From Mycobacterium sp. DL99 (lineage in GTDB: Bacteria > Actinomycetota > Actinomycetes > Mycobacteriales > Mycobacteriaceae), in assembly GCF_004762045.1 (NCBI RefSeq), contig NZ_SJOM01000007.1, forward strand, positions 1,814,916 through 1,878,915: 64,000 bases of DNA. The letters are read 5' to 3'. Position 1 is the first letter of the stretch; each line of letters starts with the position of its first letter. Positions 41,845 through 53,027 of this stretch are shown here, one piece after another. The position numbers and the translations under genes were made by a program. The notes beneath the pieces are model-generated. The model did no database searches. It was not told the DNA's origin and was given only the letters and a program-made list of their open reading frames with translations.

Positions 41845-42737
41845 GAGGCGCTCGGGGCGTCACCTGGATCCGGGCCGACGGCCACGGGGACCCGAACCGC
41901 GTTGCCCCATTCGGTCCATGAGCCGTCGTAGTTGCGCACACCGGGCAGCCCGAGCAGGTGGGTCAGCACGAACCAGGTGTGGCTGGAGCGCTCACCGATC
42001 CGGCAGTACACCACCGTCTCGTCGTCAGGGTTGAGGAAGCTGTAGAGCTCCTCGAGTTCGGCGCGGGTGCGGAACTGACCGCTGTCCTTGGCTGCCTTGG
42101 CCCACGGGATCGACTTCGCGGTGGGGATGTGCCCGCCGCGAAGCGCGCCCTCCTCCGGGTAGTCGGGCATGTGGGTGCGTTCGCCCGTGTATTCCTGGGG
42201 TGAGCGGACGTCGATCAACGGCTGCTTCCCGAGGATGTCGAGCACGTCGTTCCGGTAGGCGCGGATCGGGGCGTCGTTGCGCTCCACCACCGGGTAGCCG
42301 CTGGACTGCCGGGTGGGCACCTCAAGGGTGGTGTCACGACCGTGGGAAACCCACAGGTCGCGCCCGCCGTCGAGAAGGCGCACGTCAGGGTGGCCGAACA
42401 GGGTGAACACCCACAGTGCGTAGGCCGCCCACCAGTTGCTCTTGTCGCCGTAGATGACGACGGTGTCGTCGCGGCTGATGCCCTTGCGGTCCATCAGCTC
42501 GGCGAACTGCTCACCGTTGATGTAGTCGCGCACATTGGGGTCATTGAGGTCGAGATGCCAGTCGATCTTGACCGCGCCCGGGATGTGGCCGGTGTCGTAG
42601 AGAAGGACATCCTCGTCGGACTCGACGATGGCCAAACCGGGCCGACCCAGGTTGCTGGCCAGCCAATCGGCAGTGACCAGGCGCTCCGGATGGGCGTACT
42701 CGGCAAGGGTGGGGCTGGGATCAGCAGGCAGCGGCAC
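41841..42737 (-). CDS. sseA: Thiosulfate sulfurtransferase (rhodanese) SseA
   Basis: A 298-residue tandem rhodanese. The N-terminal inactive domain ([47 protein letters not shown]) is followed by a catalytic domain with active-site Cys in [13 protein letters not shown]. It would transfer sulfur from thiosulfate or related donors and may act with SufE. The start is GTG 42737 ([13 protein letters not shown]); the longer frame upstream is basic and lacks similarity. Confidence 0.93.
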   Translation of the reverse strand: MPLPADPSPTLAEYAHPERLVTADWLASNLGRPGLAIVESDEDVLLYDTGHIPGAVKIDWHLDLNDPNVRDYINGEQFAELMDRKGISRDDTVVIYGDKSNWWAAYALWVFTLFGHPDVRLLDGGRDLWVSHGRDTTLEVPTRQSSGYPVVERNDAPIRAYRNDVLDILGKQPLIDVRSPQEYTGERTHMPDYPEEGALRGGHIPTAKSIPWAKAAKDSGQFRTRAELEELYSFLNPDDETVVYCRIGERSSHTWFVLTHLLGLPGVRNYDGSWTEWGNAVRVPVAVGPDPGDAPSAS

Positions 42738-42813
42738 ACCAAGAGCGTACCGTCGGTCCGGATATTGGCGCCGTGGCACTGTCGACGGGTCGACGGCCGG
42801 TGCTGATCGACAC

Positions 42814-43041
42814 CTAGGCGGTGAATGCCACCTCGTAGGCCACGGCGAAGCGGCGGGCGCCATTGTTGGCGCGGAACAGCGAGCCGCCGTTCTGAGACCA
42901 GGTCACCACACGCAGCAGTCGCTTACCCGGCGACAGGCGCTTGGAGATGATGTCGGCGAATGCGGCGCGCAGCCGCTCCAGATCGCATGTCTCGAAGTCG
43001 CGTGCTACGCGAACATCCCACATTGTTTCTTCGACTGGCAT
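42814..43041 (-). CDS. Small hypothetical protein
   Basis: A 75-residue protein, not recognised ([69 protein letters not shown]). It has an alternating alpha/beta pattern and no hydrophobic helix. Start ATG 43041 or ATG 43023. It stands alone between sseA and the beta-propeller gene, with a 192-base gap on the other side that holds a small dyad CGTTGT-G-ACAACG (43205-43217), perhaps the terminator of the next gene. Confidence 0.6.
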   Translation of the reverse strand: MPVEETMWDVRVARDFETCDLERLRAAFADIISKRLSPGKRLLRVVTWSQNGGSLFRANNGARRFAVAYEVAFTA

Positions 43042-43233
43042 CGGCCCAGTGTCAACCCGTAGTTGAGACTATTCGGGACGTCGGCGCGGCGTGCCGCCTC
43101 TGAGAAGGTTGCAATTTGGTCACTGTGCGCCGGTGGAATTCACCACGGTGGTGCCGACATCGAGTCGGCCGGCCTCAGTCGAAGAGAATCGGCGCTGTGG
43201 AAGGCGTTGTGACAACGAACTTTTCGGGTGCTT

Positions 43234-44634
43234 CTACGGTGCTCGCAGCCCGGTGAGCTGATCGAAGCGGTACCCGACCAGAGCGTCACCGACCTGGAAA
43301 ACCCCGTTGTAGTCGACGGGCTGCCGCCACAGGACCCGACAGGTGGCCATATCGGTGGCTACGAGATTGATCCCGTTGGGGCTGTCCGTGGTTGTCAGGA
43401 CGACCGATGCCTTGCCTGCGACGTAGTCTGCGAGGTCCACACCGCAGGCCTGACCGCTCGCCCCGGTGGCCAGATCCCAACGCTGCCAGCGATGGTCATT
43501 CGGCTTGTCCGAGATCGGTACGTACAGCTGCGAACCCACGTTGCGGAACGACGATGGAGTGTTGCGCGTGACCGGGATCGTCGCGACTTCTCCTCCGTCC
43601 GGCTGGAAAACCCGAAAGACGTCCCGGTCCATCGCGATCAGCACGGAATCGATGGCGTAGACGCCGTAACCCGTGAGTTCTCGACGGGCCAGCAATCGGC
43701 CGGTGTTGTCGTAGAACAGCACCCCAGCCGTCGGACCGCTCTCGAATTGGTAGGCAAAGCCGGCCGGGTAGGTAACCGCGCGCTTGAGTGCGGTGCCGGG
43801 AGGTGGCGTCGGGGTGAGTTCGTGACCGTCGGACACCGAGAACACGCGGTATGCCGGGTCTTTCGTACTCGCCAGCTGTACCGCCACTGTCGCCGAGGTG
43901 CCGCTCGATTGCGGCTTGTTGGGTTCCGCTCCATCGCCTGGCACGAACCACGTCAACTCGGCGTGCTCCCCGATGCCGCGCAGTCCCTCGCCGGGAGCGC
44001 TCGCGGCAAGCCAGATGGGGTGTCCGCCCACGGCGGCCGTCGCCACCACACCGTCGAAGCCACCATCGAATTCGGCATCGCCGGTGAAGCTGACCGCACC
44101 CCGGTCAAGATCGACCACTGTCACTCCGGTCTTGCCGTCATGGCCTTGTCCGTACGGCAGGCACAGGGCCCTCGCCGGACCGTTGCGCATGCAGGTCCCG
44201 AACCTGCTGCCGGGAAAATCTGGCAATTCCACCGGCGCGAAAAGCGCTTCGCCCGAGTGGGTATCGATCCCGAACAGCCAGGTTTTGGCAGTGCAGTTCT
44301 CGGCGCAGTCCGCGAGGAAGTACGCGAAATGCCCACGGGTGGCGAATGGGCGGCCACCGATCGAGGTGTCTGCGGGCAGGCCCAGTGATCCGGCGGTGAC
44401 CTGCCATCCGGGAACCAGCGCGCGATCGAGCCCGAAGGCCACGAGTTGACCCGGCTCGTCCGCGGGCGCAGCCCGCGAAACCTTCGGTACATCATTGGTT
44501 TTCGTGGGAGGGGTGGTGATGATCGAGTCGGTGTGTCCCTGGATTTTCGGTACGGCGAGGCCGGCCGCAATGGCCACGACCACCACGGCCACGAACGTGC
44601 CGACGACCAGCCACAACCCGCGCCGCCGCGACAT
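43234..44634 (-). CDS. Membrane-anchored PQQ-type beta-propeller protein
   Basis: A 466-residue protein with an N-terminal signal-anchor (WLVVGTFVAVVVVAIAAGLAV, residues 8-28) and an outside domain of repeated blades such as TWLFGIDTHSGEALF, GVTVVDLDRGAVSF, RVFQPDGGEVATIPV and QRWDLATGASGQACGV. Several Cys pairs (DCAENC, GTCMRNGPARALC) imply an oxidising compartment. No enzyme active site is recognised; binding or scaffold role likely. Its ATG shares a base with the stop of the upstream secreted-protein gene (TGATG), so translation is coupled. Confidence 0.82.
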   Translation of the reverse strand: MSRRRGLWLVVGTFVAVVVVAIAAGLAVPKIQGHTDSIITTPPTKTNDVPKVSRAAPADEPGQLVAFGLDRALVPGWQVTAGSLGLPADTSIGGRPFATRGHFAYFLADCAENCTAKTWLFGIDTHSGEALFAPVELPDFPGSRFGTCMRNGPARALCLPYGQGHDGKTGVTVVDLDRGAVSFTGDAEFDGGFDGVVATAAVGGHPIWLAASAPGEGLRGIGEHAELTWFVPGDGAEPNKPQSSGTSATVAVQLASTKDPAYRVFSVSDGHELTPTPPPGTALKRAVTYPAGFAYQFESGPTAGVLFYDNTGRLLARRELTGYGVYAIDSVLIAMDRDVFRVFQPDGGEVATIPVTRNTPSSFRNVGSQLYVPISDKPNDHRWQRWDLATGASGQACGVDLADYVAGKASVVLTTTDSPNGINLVATDMATCRVLWRQPVDYNGVFQVGDALVGYRFDQLTGLRAP

Positions 44635-45218
44635 CAGAACGTCCAGCTTCCCGCCGGGGTCAACATGAACCCACGGTTGACGACCGGATCGATACATGCG
44701 GTCACATTGCCCTCTGCGACCGCACACGTGATGTTCGACGAGGTCAGTTTCTGGCCTGGCTTGAGCACGGTGGATGGCCGGGCGACATCCGCTTTCGGGC
44801 AACTGCCACTGCTCGCATAGCTGTGGAGAAATCCGTACGTGTCGGCCCCACCTACCCAGTCGCCCTGGAATCGCACTTCGGTGCATCCTGGTTCGTCGCG
44901 GTCGACGACATGAGAAGGAACACCGGGGACATTGCCGATGCAGTTGATTTCCGGGTGCTTGACGACATCGTTCGACTGCTGCCAATTGCAGTACACCCCA
45001 TCGGGAGTGCCGAACGACACGGTGCTGCCCTTGCCGCCCCGGCCGTAGTCATAGCTGTGCGTGAACGGCCCGGCATCGACTGCCACGAACTTGTCGAGGT
45101 CAGGAAACCCGGGGGGATACGCGTGAGCCGCGGGAATGCCGATTGTCATCACCGCGGCGGCGATCACAGCGACCAGCCCACGTCGCGCGGTCCCCACCCA
45201 AGCTGGCACGACTGCCAT
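44634..45218 (-). CDS. Secreted cysteine-containing protein
   Basis: A 194-residue protein with a Sec signal peptide (RRGLVAVIAAAVMTIGIPAAHA-YP). The mature part has six Cys (VYCNWQQ, INCIGNV, PGCTEV, GSCPKAD, ITCAVA, TACIDP) and a repeated pattern FGTPDGVYCNW... / SSNITCAVAEGNVTACID, found in mycobacterial secreted proteins of unknown role. The start ATG 45218 is chosen to exclude a basic leader and avoid overlap with maf. It is translationally coupled to the propeller gene. Confidence 0.75.
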   Translation of the reverse strand: MAVVPAWVGTARRGLVAVIAAAVMTIGIPAAHAYPPGFPDLDKFVAVDAGPFTHSYDYGRGGKGSTVSFGTPDGVYCNWQQSNDVVKHPEINCIGNVPGVPSHVVDRDEPGCTEVRFQGDWVGGADTYGFLHSYASSGSCPKADVARPSTVLKPGQKLTSSNITCAVAEGNVTACIDPVVNRGFMLTPAGSWTF

Positions 45219-45235
45219 CGTAAGTGGGCGAACGA

Positions 45236-45874
45236 TCAGTCTTGCGCAGAACTTTTCCACAGATCGGCGATCGACACCCCGGCCGCGGCAAGCATCCGGC
45301 GCAGCAGTGGCAGACTCAGGCCGATCACATTGGACGGATCGCCGTCGATGCCGTCGATGAACCAGCCACCCAGCCCGTCGATCGTGAAACCGCCTGCGAC
45401 ACCGAGCGGTTCGCCGCTTTCGAGATACGCGTCCAGGTCGGCGTCGGTCGGTGAGCCGAAATGCACTGCGGTGATACCGGTATCGGCGATGCGATGGGTG
45501 ACGGCTCCGTCACGCACGACAAGCACCGCGTGGCCCGAATGCAGCTGAGCAGTCCGGCCCGACATCGCCTGCCATTGCCGCCGTGCGGTATCGACGTCTT
45601 TTGGCTTGCCGCACAGCTGCCCGTCGAGAAGCAGCATCGAGTCGCAGCCGATGACGACACAGTCTCCGGCGATCGCCGGCGGCAGATGGGTGAACACCTC
45701 GTCGGCCTTGGCGGCGGCCAGTGCGCTCACCACCTGCTCGGGTGGGGCGTCGGCCAACGACACGAGGACGGCGTCCTCGTCGACACCGGACACCACCACC
45801 AACGGATCGAGGCCGGCCTGGCGTAGAACGCCAAGCCGGCCCGTCGATGCCGAACCCAGAACGACCCGGGTCAT
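45236..45874 (-). CDS. maf: Maf-family nucleoside triphosphate pyrophosphatase
   Basis: A 212-residue house-cleaning pyrophosphatase that hydrolyses non-canonical or modified NTPs. [31 protein letters not shown] is the N-terminal Maf signature, and [20 protein letters not shown] holds the catalytic Asp. Its start is adjacent to the accE5 stop, as in Rv3282-Rv3281. Confidence 0.93.
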   Translation of the reverse strand: MTRVVLGSASTGRLGVLRQAGLDPLVVVSGVDEDAVLVSLADAPPEQVVSALAAAKADEVFTHLPPAIAGDCVVIGCDSMLLLDGQLCGKPKDVDTARRQWQAMSGRTAQLHSGHAVLVVRDGAVTHRIADTGITAVHFGSPTDADLDAYLESGEPLGVAGGFTIDGLGGWFIDGIDGDPSNVIGLSLPLLRRMLAAAGVSIADLWKSSAQD

Positions 45875-47781
<1,907 letters not shown>

Positions 47782-47904
47782 TCACGATGTTATCGGTAAC
47801 CCTAAGACTGGTCTAAGAGAGGTGGACGTGGCGCGCGTCACTGCGGTGGGCGTTGTGTGCTGTGGCCTGCCGCCGCAGCGGGCCGTGGGCCTACGCTCTC
47901 GACC

Positions 47905-49047
47905 ATGACCACCGGGCCGCTTGTGCTGTCCGAACTGGGCACCGATCCCGCATCGGTGCTGCGGCTCGTCGCGCAGTTCGACGCGCTGGAGGAGCAGGAG
48001 GCCAATGCCGACGCGGCCATACGGTTTGCCGCACTGATCGCCGGGTGCCCCGTGGGTGTCCGTTGGCCGGGCGGCACCGTCGTCCGTTATGACGCGTCCG
48101 GACACCTCGATCCGATCGAAGACGGGGCCGCGGGGGCATCGGATCAGCACGAGACGGTCGTCTGGGTGGAACGCGACGGATCCGGGCACCCGTTGGACGA
48201 GGTGCTGCTCGACCGGCTGCGACGACTGGTGGGCCGGGTCGCGGCGCGGACCGGGGTGAGCGGCACTCCGCATCTGGGTGATCCCGCGCTGCTCGAGGTC
48301 GTGCTGTCGGCCAAGGAACATCGCGAGGACCGTGCCCGGGCGATCCGGTTGTTGGGGCTCGACGAGACCAGGCCGACGTGCGTGCTGGCGGCATCGGGGC
48401 ATTCGCCGCGGGAGACGGTGCGCCTCATCACCGGTGAACTGGCCGCGCCGACGGTGCGGTCGGCGGTGATCGGCAACGCGACGGCCATCGTGTGCCAGGG
48501 ATCGTTCGACATGAGGGAGCTCTCGGATCGTCTGGAGCGCCTCATCGTCGAACAGTTTCCGGCCGTGGTGAACATCGGCACGGCGTCGGGCCCTTGGATC
48601 GGAATCGGATCGGTGGGCAGCGCATTCAGTGCCTCGACCTCATGGCACGAGGCCGTACGCGCACTGCGGTTCGCGTCGTCGACCGGATTCGGCAGGCGCG
48701 TGGTGGCCTATGAGCGGCTGAGCTCGCTGGAACTGCTGGCCGACCTTCCGATCGACCGGGTGCGACGTAATCGAGATGTGGCCCGTATCAACGAGATTGC
48801 GTCAACGCCTGCCGGGGATCTCGATGTGCAGACCACCGAGGCGTTCTTCGTCTACGGCTCGCTGCGGCGGACGGCCGCCGAAATGCACGTGCACCACAGC
48901 ACGGTCGCGGCCCGGCTGGCGCGGGTGCAGGCCGCGATGGGGTGGTATTTCGAGGATCCCGTCGACCGCTTTCTGGGCACCCTGGTCCTCATGGTCCGGC
49001 GGATCGCGATCTCGTCGGCGGAACTGGCCGATGCGGACCTGCTCTAG
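47905..49047 (+). CDS. PucR/CdaR-type transcriptional regulator
   Basis: A 380-residue regulator. The C-terminal PucR HTH is clear (DVQTTEAFFVYGSLRRTAAEMHVHHSTVAARLARVQAAMGWYFEDPVDRFLGTLVLMVRRI), preceded by a GGDEF-like regulatory domain (VNIGTASGPWIGIGSVGSAFSASTSWHEAVRALRFASS). It heads the KshA/KstD-type operon in the same direction and probably controls it. Start ATG 47905; the frame extends 16 codons further upstream without similarity. Confidence 0.88.
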   Translation: MTTGPLVLSELGTDPASVLRLVAQFDALEEQEANADAAIRFAALIAGCPVGVRWPGGTVVRYDASGHLDPIEDGAAGASDQHETVVWVERDGSGHPLDEVLLDRLRRLVGRVAARTGVSGTPHLGDPALLEVVLSAKEHREDRARAIRLLGLDETRPTCVLAASGHSPRETVRLITGELAAPTVRSAVIGNATAIVCQGSFDMRELSDRLERLIVEQFPAVVNIGTASGPWIGIGSVGSAFSASTSWHEAVRALRFASSTGFGRRVVAYERLSSLELLADLPIDRVRRNRDVARINEIASTPAGDLDVQTTEAFFVYGSLRRTAAEMHVHHSTVAARLARVQAAMGWYFEDPVDRFLGTLVLMVRRIAISSAELADADLL

Positions 49048-49060
49048 TGGACGCATCGAA

Positions 49061-49108
49061 ACTGAAGCCAGGGACAAATGTGGGCCCTTTTTTGTCCCTC
49101 AGTTCAGT
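49061..49108. promoter_or_regulatory. Long inverted repeat after the PucR-type gene (arms ACTGAA-N3-AGGGACAAA)
   Basis: Eighteen-base arms match at 15 of 18 positions, with a 12-base loop and a T run within the right arm. It starts 14 bases after the regulator stop and ends 134 bases before the NTF2-like start. It could be the regulator's terminator or an operator with half-site AGGGACAAA. Confidence 0.5.
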
Positions 49109-49133
49109 CTCGGCGTCCGGTGCCCGCACCCGA

Positions 49134-49147
49134 CCGACAACTGTCGG
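49134..49147. promoter_or_regulatory. Perfect palindrome CCGACA-AC-TGTCGG
   Basis: Six-base arms lie 95 bases before the first gene of the steroid-type operon. It is a second candidate control site in this leader. No KstR or KstR2-type box was seen. Confidence 0.35.
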
Positions 49148-49241
49148 ATGAATTGGCGAAATCGGCCGACGTATGGCGGGTGACGGGCATCACGGCATTG
49201 GCCAAGATTGCGATGCAGCCCAAACAAGCAAGGAGGCCGAT

Positions 49242-49805
49242 ATGGCCATCATCGATCCGACCAAGACCTGGGTCCCCGTGGAAGAACGTCTCGCCGTCAC
49301 CACCAACGAGCGGCACCGTCAGGTGCTCAGCGTCGTTCTCGAGCACATGAAGGCCGAGGCCGAGCCCGATATGGAACGGCTCATGGCGACTCTGAGCCCC
49401 AATCCGGACTACCACTTCTGGTACGCCAATTCCGATATGGGCCCCAAGACCACTGAGGGGGTGCGCGCCTATTACGAGGCATTCATGGCCAGCGGCGCCA
49501 ACCACCTCGTTTTCGAGATCGATCGCCTTGCCGTCGACGATGATCTGGTGATGACCGAAGGCTGGATGAAGATGATCTATCCGGGTGCGGCCGCCCAGGC
49601 GATCGGCGTCGAGGTGGACGATCCGGACGGCGACTACCTGCTGCTGTTCCGTCAGCTGATCAACTGGCCGATCGACGCCGACGGCCTGATCGTCGGTGAG
49701 GACGCCTACCAGACCGGCCCGGTCAGCGTGACCAGGCTGAGCCAGGAAGACTTGCCGCAGAAGTACATCGACCAGAAGCGCGCCGCCGCCGAAGCTCATG
49801 CCTGA
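49242..49805 (+). CDS. NTF2/SnoaL-like protein
   Basis: A 187-residue cone-fold protein (AEPDMERLMATLSPNPDYHFWYANSDMGPKTTEGVRAYYEAFMASGANHLVFEIDRLAVDDDLVMTEGWMKMIYPG). Such proteins act as isomerases, dehydratases or binding proteins in steroid and polyketide pathways. A role in ring degradation with the following genes is inferred. Strong AAGGAGG ribosome site before ATG 49242. Overlaps the next gene by 8 bases. Confidence 0.85.
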   Translation: MAIIDPTKTWVPVEERLAVTTNERHRQVLSVVLEHMKAEAEPDMERLMATLSPNPDYHFWYANSDMGPKTTEGVRAYYEAFMASGANHLVFEIDRLAVDDDLVMTEGWMKMIYPGAAAQAIGVEVDDPDGDYLLLFRQLINWPIDADGLIVGEDAYQTGPVSVTRLSQEDLPQKYIDQKRAAAEAHA

Positions 49806-51471
49806 CCCAGTGCGTGACTCGATCGGCCAGATGCTGCTCGACCGGGTCGGCGATCAGCATCTCGGCCTGCGCACCCGCGACCGCGACTGGACCTGGGACG
49901 AAGTGGTCGCGGAGTCCGCCGCGCGCGGGGCGTACGCGACGGAGCTCCGCGGCTCATGCCCAATTGAAGGCCCCTTTCACATCGGCGTCCTGCTGGACAA
50001 CGTGCCGGACTTCCTGTTCTGGTTGGGCGGTGCCGCACTCGTCGGCGCGACCATCGTGGGGATCAACCCGACCCGTGGCGCCGCTGAGATGGCGGCCGAA
50101 ATCCGCCATGCCGATTGCCAATTGATCGTCACCGATACCGCAGGTGCCGAGCGACTGCGTGGCCTGGACCTCGGCCTGGAACCCGATCGGTTCCTCGTGG
50201 TCGACTCTCCCGGGTACCGCGAGGCGGTCGACGCGCTTCGGGTCACCCCGGCGTTGGCACCGGGCGTCGGCGAGGACTCGCGGATGCTGCTGCTGTTCAC
50301 CTCGGGGACGACGGGTGCCTCCAAGGCCGTCATCTGCAGCCAGGGCCGGTTGGCCCGGATCGCCTACGCGGCCGCGGAGAAGTTCGGCCATGCGCGCGAA
50401 GACGTGGAGTACTGCTGCATGCCGCTGTTCCACGGCAACGCGATCATGGCGCTGTGGGCGCCGGCGCTGTCGGTGGGTGCGACGGTGTGTCTCACGCCCG
50501 CGTTCTCGGCCTCCGGATTCCTACCGGACGTGCGGTATTTCGGCGCGACGTTCTTCACCTACGTGGGCAAGGCGCTCGGCTACCTGATGGCCACCGCCGA
50601 ACAACCCGACGATGCCGAGAACCCGTTGGTCCGCGGTTTCGGCACCGAGGCGTCGCCCGATGACCAGAACGAGTTCCGTCGTCGCTTCGGTGCCGAACTG
50701 TTCGAGGGCTACGGATCGAGCGAAGGTGGCGGGGCAGTGGTGCTCGCCCCCGACATGCCTGCCGGCGCGCTCGGCCGGCCCGCGCATCAAGGGGTGGCGA
50801 TCGTCGACCCCGAATCGCTGAACGACTGTGTCCCAGCGGTTGTCGACGAGCACGGCCGCGTCCTCAACCCCGACGACGCCGTAGGGGAGATCGTCGACAA
50901 GTTCGGCACCCGCACGTTCGAGGGCTACTACAAGAACGACGAGGCCAACGCCGAACGCATCCGCAACGGCTGGTACTGGACAGGGGATCTCGGCTACCTC
51001 GACGAAGACGGGTTCATCTACTTCGCCGGCAGGCGCGGCGACTGGATCCGGGTGGACGGTGAGAACACCTCGGCGCTCAACATCGAGCGGGTCCTGCGCC
51101 GCCACCCGGAGGTGGTGGCAGCCGGTGTGTACGCGGTGCCCGATCCGCGTTCGGGCGATCAGGTGATGGCCGCGATCGAGGTGGCCGACCCCGACGACTT
51201 CGACGCCTCGACATTCGTGTCCTACCTGGCCGACCAGGATGACCTGGGAACCAAGGGAATTCCGCGGTTCCTGCGGGTGTCGAAGAACCTGCCGGTCACC
51301 GGGTCCAACAAGGTGCTCAAACGTGAACTGCAGCAGGAGCGCTGGCACACCGACGAGGTGGTGTACCGGTGGGCGGGACGCGGCATGCCCCGGTATCAGG
51401 CCATGGGCGACGATGACAAACAGTCGCTGGACGCAGAGTTCGCGCAGTACGGGAGGCAGCGTTACCTATGA
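49798..51471 (+). CDS. Acyl-CoA synthetase (AMP-forming, FadD-like)
   Basis: A 557-residue ANL-superfamily enzyme. The ATP loop LLLFTSGTTGASKAVICSQG, the GYGSSEGGG acyl pocket motif and GWYWTGDLGYLDEDGFIYFAGRRGDWIRVDGENTS hinge are present, and the C-terminal catalytic Lys lies in GSNKVLKRELQ. It would activate a carboxylic substrate, perhaps a steroid side chain or ring fragment. The closest recalled relatives are FadD17/FadD19-type enzymes, but that is not certain. Confidence 0.92.
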   Translation: MPDPVRDSIGQMLLDRVGDQHLGLRTRDRDWTWDEVVAESAARGAYATELRGSCPIEGPFHIGVLLDNVPDFLFWLGGAALVGATIVGINPTRGAAEMAAEIRHADCQLIVTDTAGAERLRGLDLGLEPDRFLVVDSPGYREAVDALRVTPALAPGVGEDSRMLLLFTSGTTGASKAVICSQGRLARIAYAAAEKFGHAREDVEYCCMPLFHGNAIMALWAPALSVGATVCLTPAFSASGFLPDVRYFGATFFTYVGKALGYLMATAEQPDDAENPLVRGFGTEASPDDQNEFRRRFGAELFEGYGSSEGGGAVVLAPDMPAGALGRPAHQGVAIVDPESLNDCVPAVVDEHGRVLNPDDAVGEIVDKFGTRTFEGYYKNDEANAERIRNGWYWTGDLGYLDEDGFIYFAGRRGDWIRVDGENTSALNIERVLRRHPEVVAAGVYAVPDPRSGDQVMAAIEVADPDDFDASTFVSYLADQDDLGTKGIPRFLRVSKNLPVTGSNKVLKRELQQERWHTDEVVYRWAGRGMPRYQAMGDDDKQSLDAEFAQYGRQRYL

Positions 51472-53027
51472 AATGGGCCGACGAGTGTGACGTCCTGATC
51501 GCCGGGTCCGGCGGTGGCGGCGTGGCCGGCGCCTACACCGCAGCACGCGAGGGACTGTCGGTGATCCTGGTTGAGGCCAGCGATAAATTCGGTGGCACCA
51601 CAGCGTATTCCGGTGGCGGCGGGGTGTGGTTCCCGTGCAACCCGGTGCTCAAGCGGGCCGGCACCGACGACACCATCGAGGACGCGCTCGAGTACTACCA
51701 CGCCGTCGTCGGCGACCGGACCCCGCGGGAGCTGCAGGACACCTATGTCCGCGGCGGCGCCGGACTGATCGAATACCTCGAGGCCGATGACAATCTGAAG
51801 TTCGCGCCGATGCCGTGGCCCGACTATTTCGGCAAGGCGCCCAAGGCCAGGACCGACGGTCAACGCCACATCGCGGCCCGGCCCCTCAAGGTGGAGAAGG
51901 CCCCGCACCTGCGCGAGCTGGTGCGCGGCCCGCTCGATGCCGACCGCCTCGGCGCCGAGCAGCCCGATGACTACTTCATCGGCGGCCGGGCCCTGATCGC
52001 CCGGTTCCTGAAAGCCATTGAGCAGTACCCGAATGCGTCGCTTCGACTCAATGCCCCGCTGGTGGAGTTGGTCGTCGAGGATGGGACCGTGACCGGCGCG
52101 ATCGTCGAAACCGACGGTGAGCGACAGGCCATCCGGGCCCGCCGCGGCGTGCTGCTCGCCGCCGGCGGTTTCGAAGGCAACGACGAACTGCGCCGTGAAC
52201 ACGGTGTACCGGGTGTCGCCCGCGACACCATGGGACCGCCGGCGAATGTGGGCCACGCGCATCGGGCCGCGATGGCCGTCGGCGCCGACGTCGACCTGAT
52301 GGAGCAGGCCTGGTGGTCGCCGGGCCTGACGCATCCCGACGGACGCTCGGCGTTCGCGCTCTGGTTCACCGGCGGCATCTTCGTCGACCAGAACGGACAG
52401 CGCTTCGTCAACGAGTCGGCGGCCTACGACCGCATCGGCCGCGCGATCCTGCCGCGACTGGCCGACGGTTCGATGACGTTGCCGTACTGGATGATCTACG
52501 ACGACCGGGAAGGCGAGGTTCCCCCGGTCAAGGCCACGAATGTCTCGATGGTCGACACCCAGCGCTACATCGACGCCGGGTTGTGGCACACCGCCGACAC
52601 CCTCGAGGAGCTGGCCGCCAAGATCGGCGTCCCCGCCGCGAACCTGGCCGCCACCGTGGCGCGCTTCAACACCTTCGTCGCCGCCGGATCGGACGAGGAT
52701 TTCGGCCGCGGCGACGAGGCGTACGACCGGGCCTTCTCCGGCGGCGCGTCACCGTTGGTCCCGATCGAGAAGGGGCCCTTCCACGCCGCCGCGTTCGGCA
52801 TCTCCGATCTCGGCACCAAAGGCGGGTTGCGTACCGACATCGCGGCCCGGGTACTCGACACCGACGGTCAGGTCATCACCGGTCTGTATGCCGCGGGCAA
52901 CACCATGGCCGCCCCCAGCGGCACGGCCTATCCGGGCGGCGGAAATCCGATCGGAACCAGCATGCTGTTCAGCCACCTGGCGGTCAAAGACATGCTAGGC
53001 AGGGACGTGGGAGGCTCTCATGAGTGA
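51468..53027 (+). CDS. FAD-dependent 3-ketosteroid 1-dehydrogenase-like protein
   Basis: A 519-residue flavoprotein of the KstD/fumarate reductase family. FAD motif DVLIAGSGGGGVAGAYTAAREGLSVILVEASDKFGGTTAYSGGG is at the N-terminus, and the C-terminal AAGNTMAAPSGTAYPGGGNPIGTSMLFS carries the Tyr and Gly of the KstD active site. It would introduce a double bond in a 3-keto ring. KstD and KshA activities together open steroid ring B, so pairing with the next gene is meaningful. Overlaps the previous gene by 4 bases. Confidence 0.9.
   Translation: MKWADECDVLIAGSGGGGVAGAYTAAREGLSVILVEASDKFGGTTAYSGGGGVWFPCNPVLKRAGTDDTIEDALEYYHAVVGDRTPRELQDTYVRGGAGLIEYLEADDNLKFAPMPWPDYFGKAPKARTDGQRHIAARPLKVEKAPHLRELVRGPLDADRLGAEQPDDYFIGGRALIARFLKAIEQYPNASLRLNAPLVELVVEDGTVTGAIVETDGERQAIRARRGVLLAAGGFEGNDELRREHGVPGVARDTMGPPANVGHAHRAAMAVGADVDLMEQAWWSPGLTHPDGRSAFALWFTGGIFVDQNGQRFVNESAAYDRIGRAILPRLADGSMTLPYWMIYDDREGEVPPVKATNVSMVDTQRYIDAGLWHTADTLEELAAKIGVPAANLAATVARFNTFVAAGSDEDFGRGDEAYDRAFSGGASPLVPIEKGPFHAAAFGISDLGTKGGLRTDIAARVLDTDGQVITGLYAAGNTMAAPSGTAYPGGGNPIGTSMLFSHLAVKDMLGRDVGGSHE

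Noticed and set aside
49048..49241. KstR or KstR2 operator before the steroid-type operon
   Set aside because: I looked for TnnAACnnGTTnnA and CAAG-N2-CTTG patterns and saw none; the palindromes present are different.
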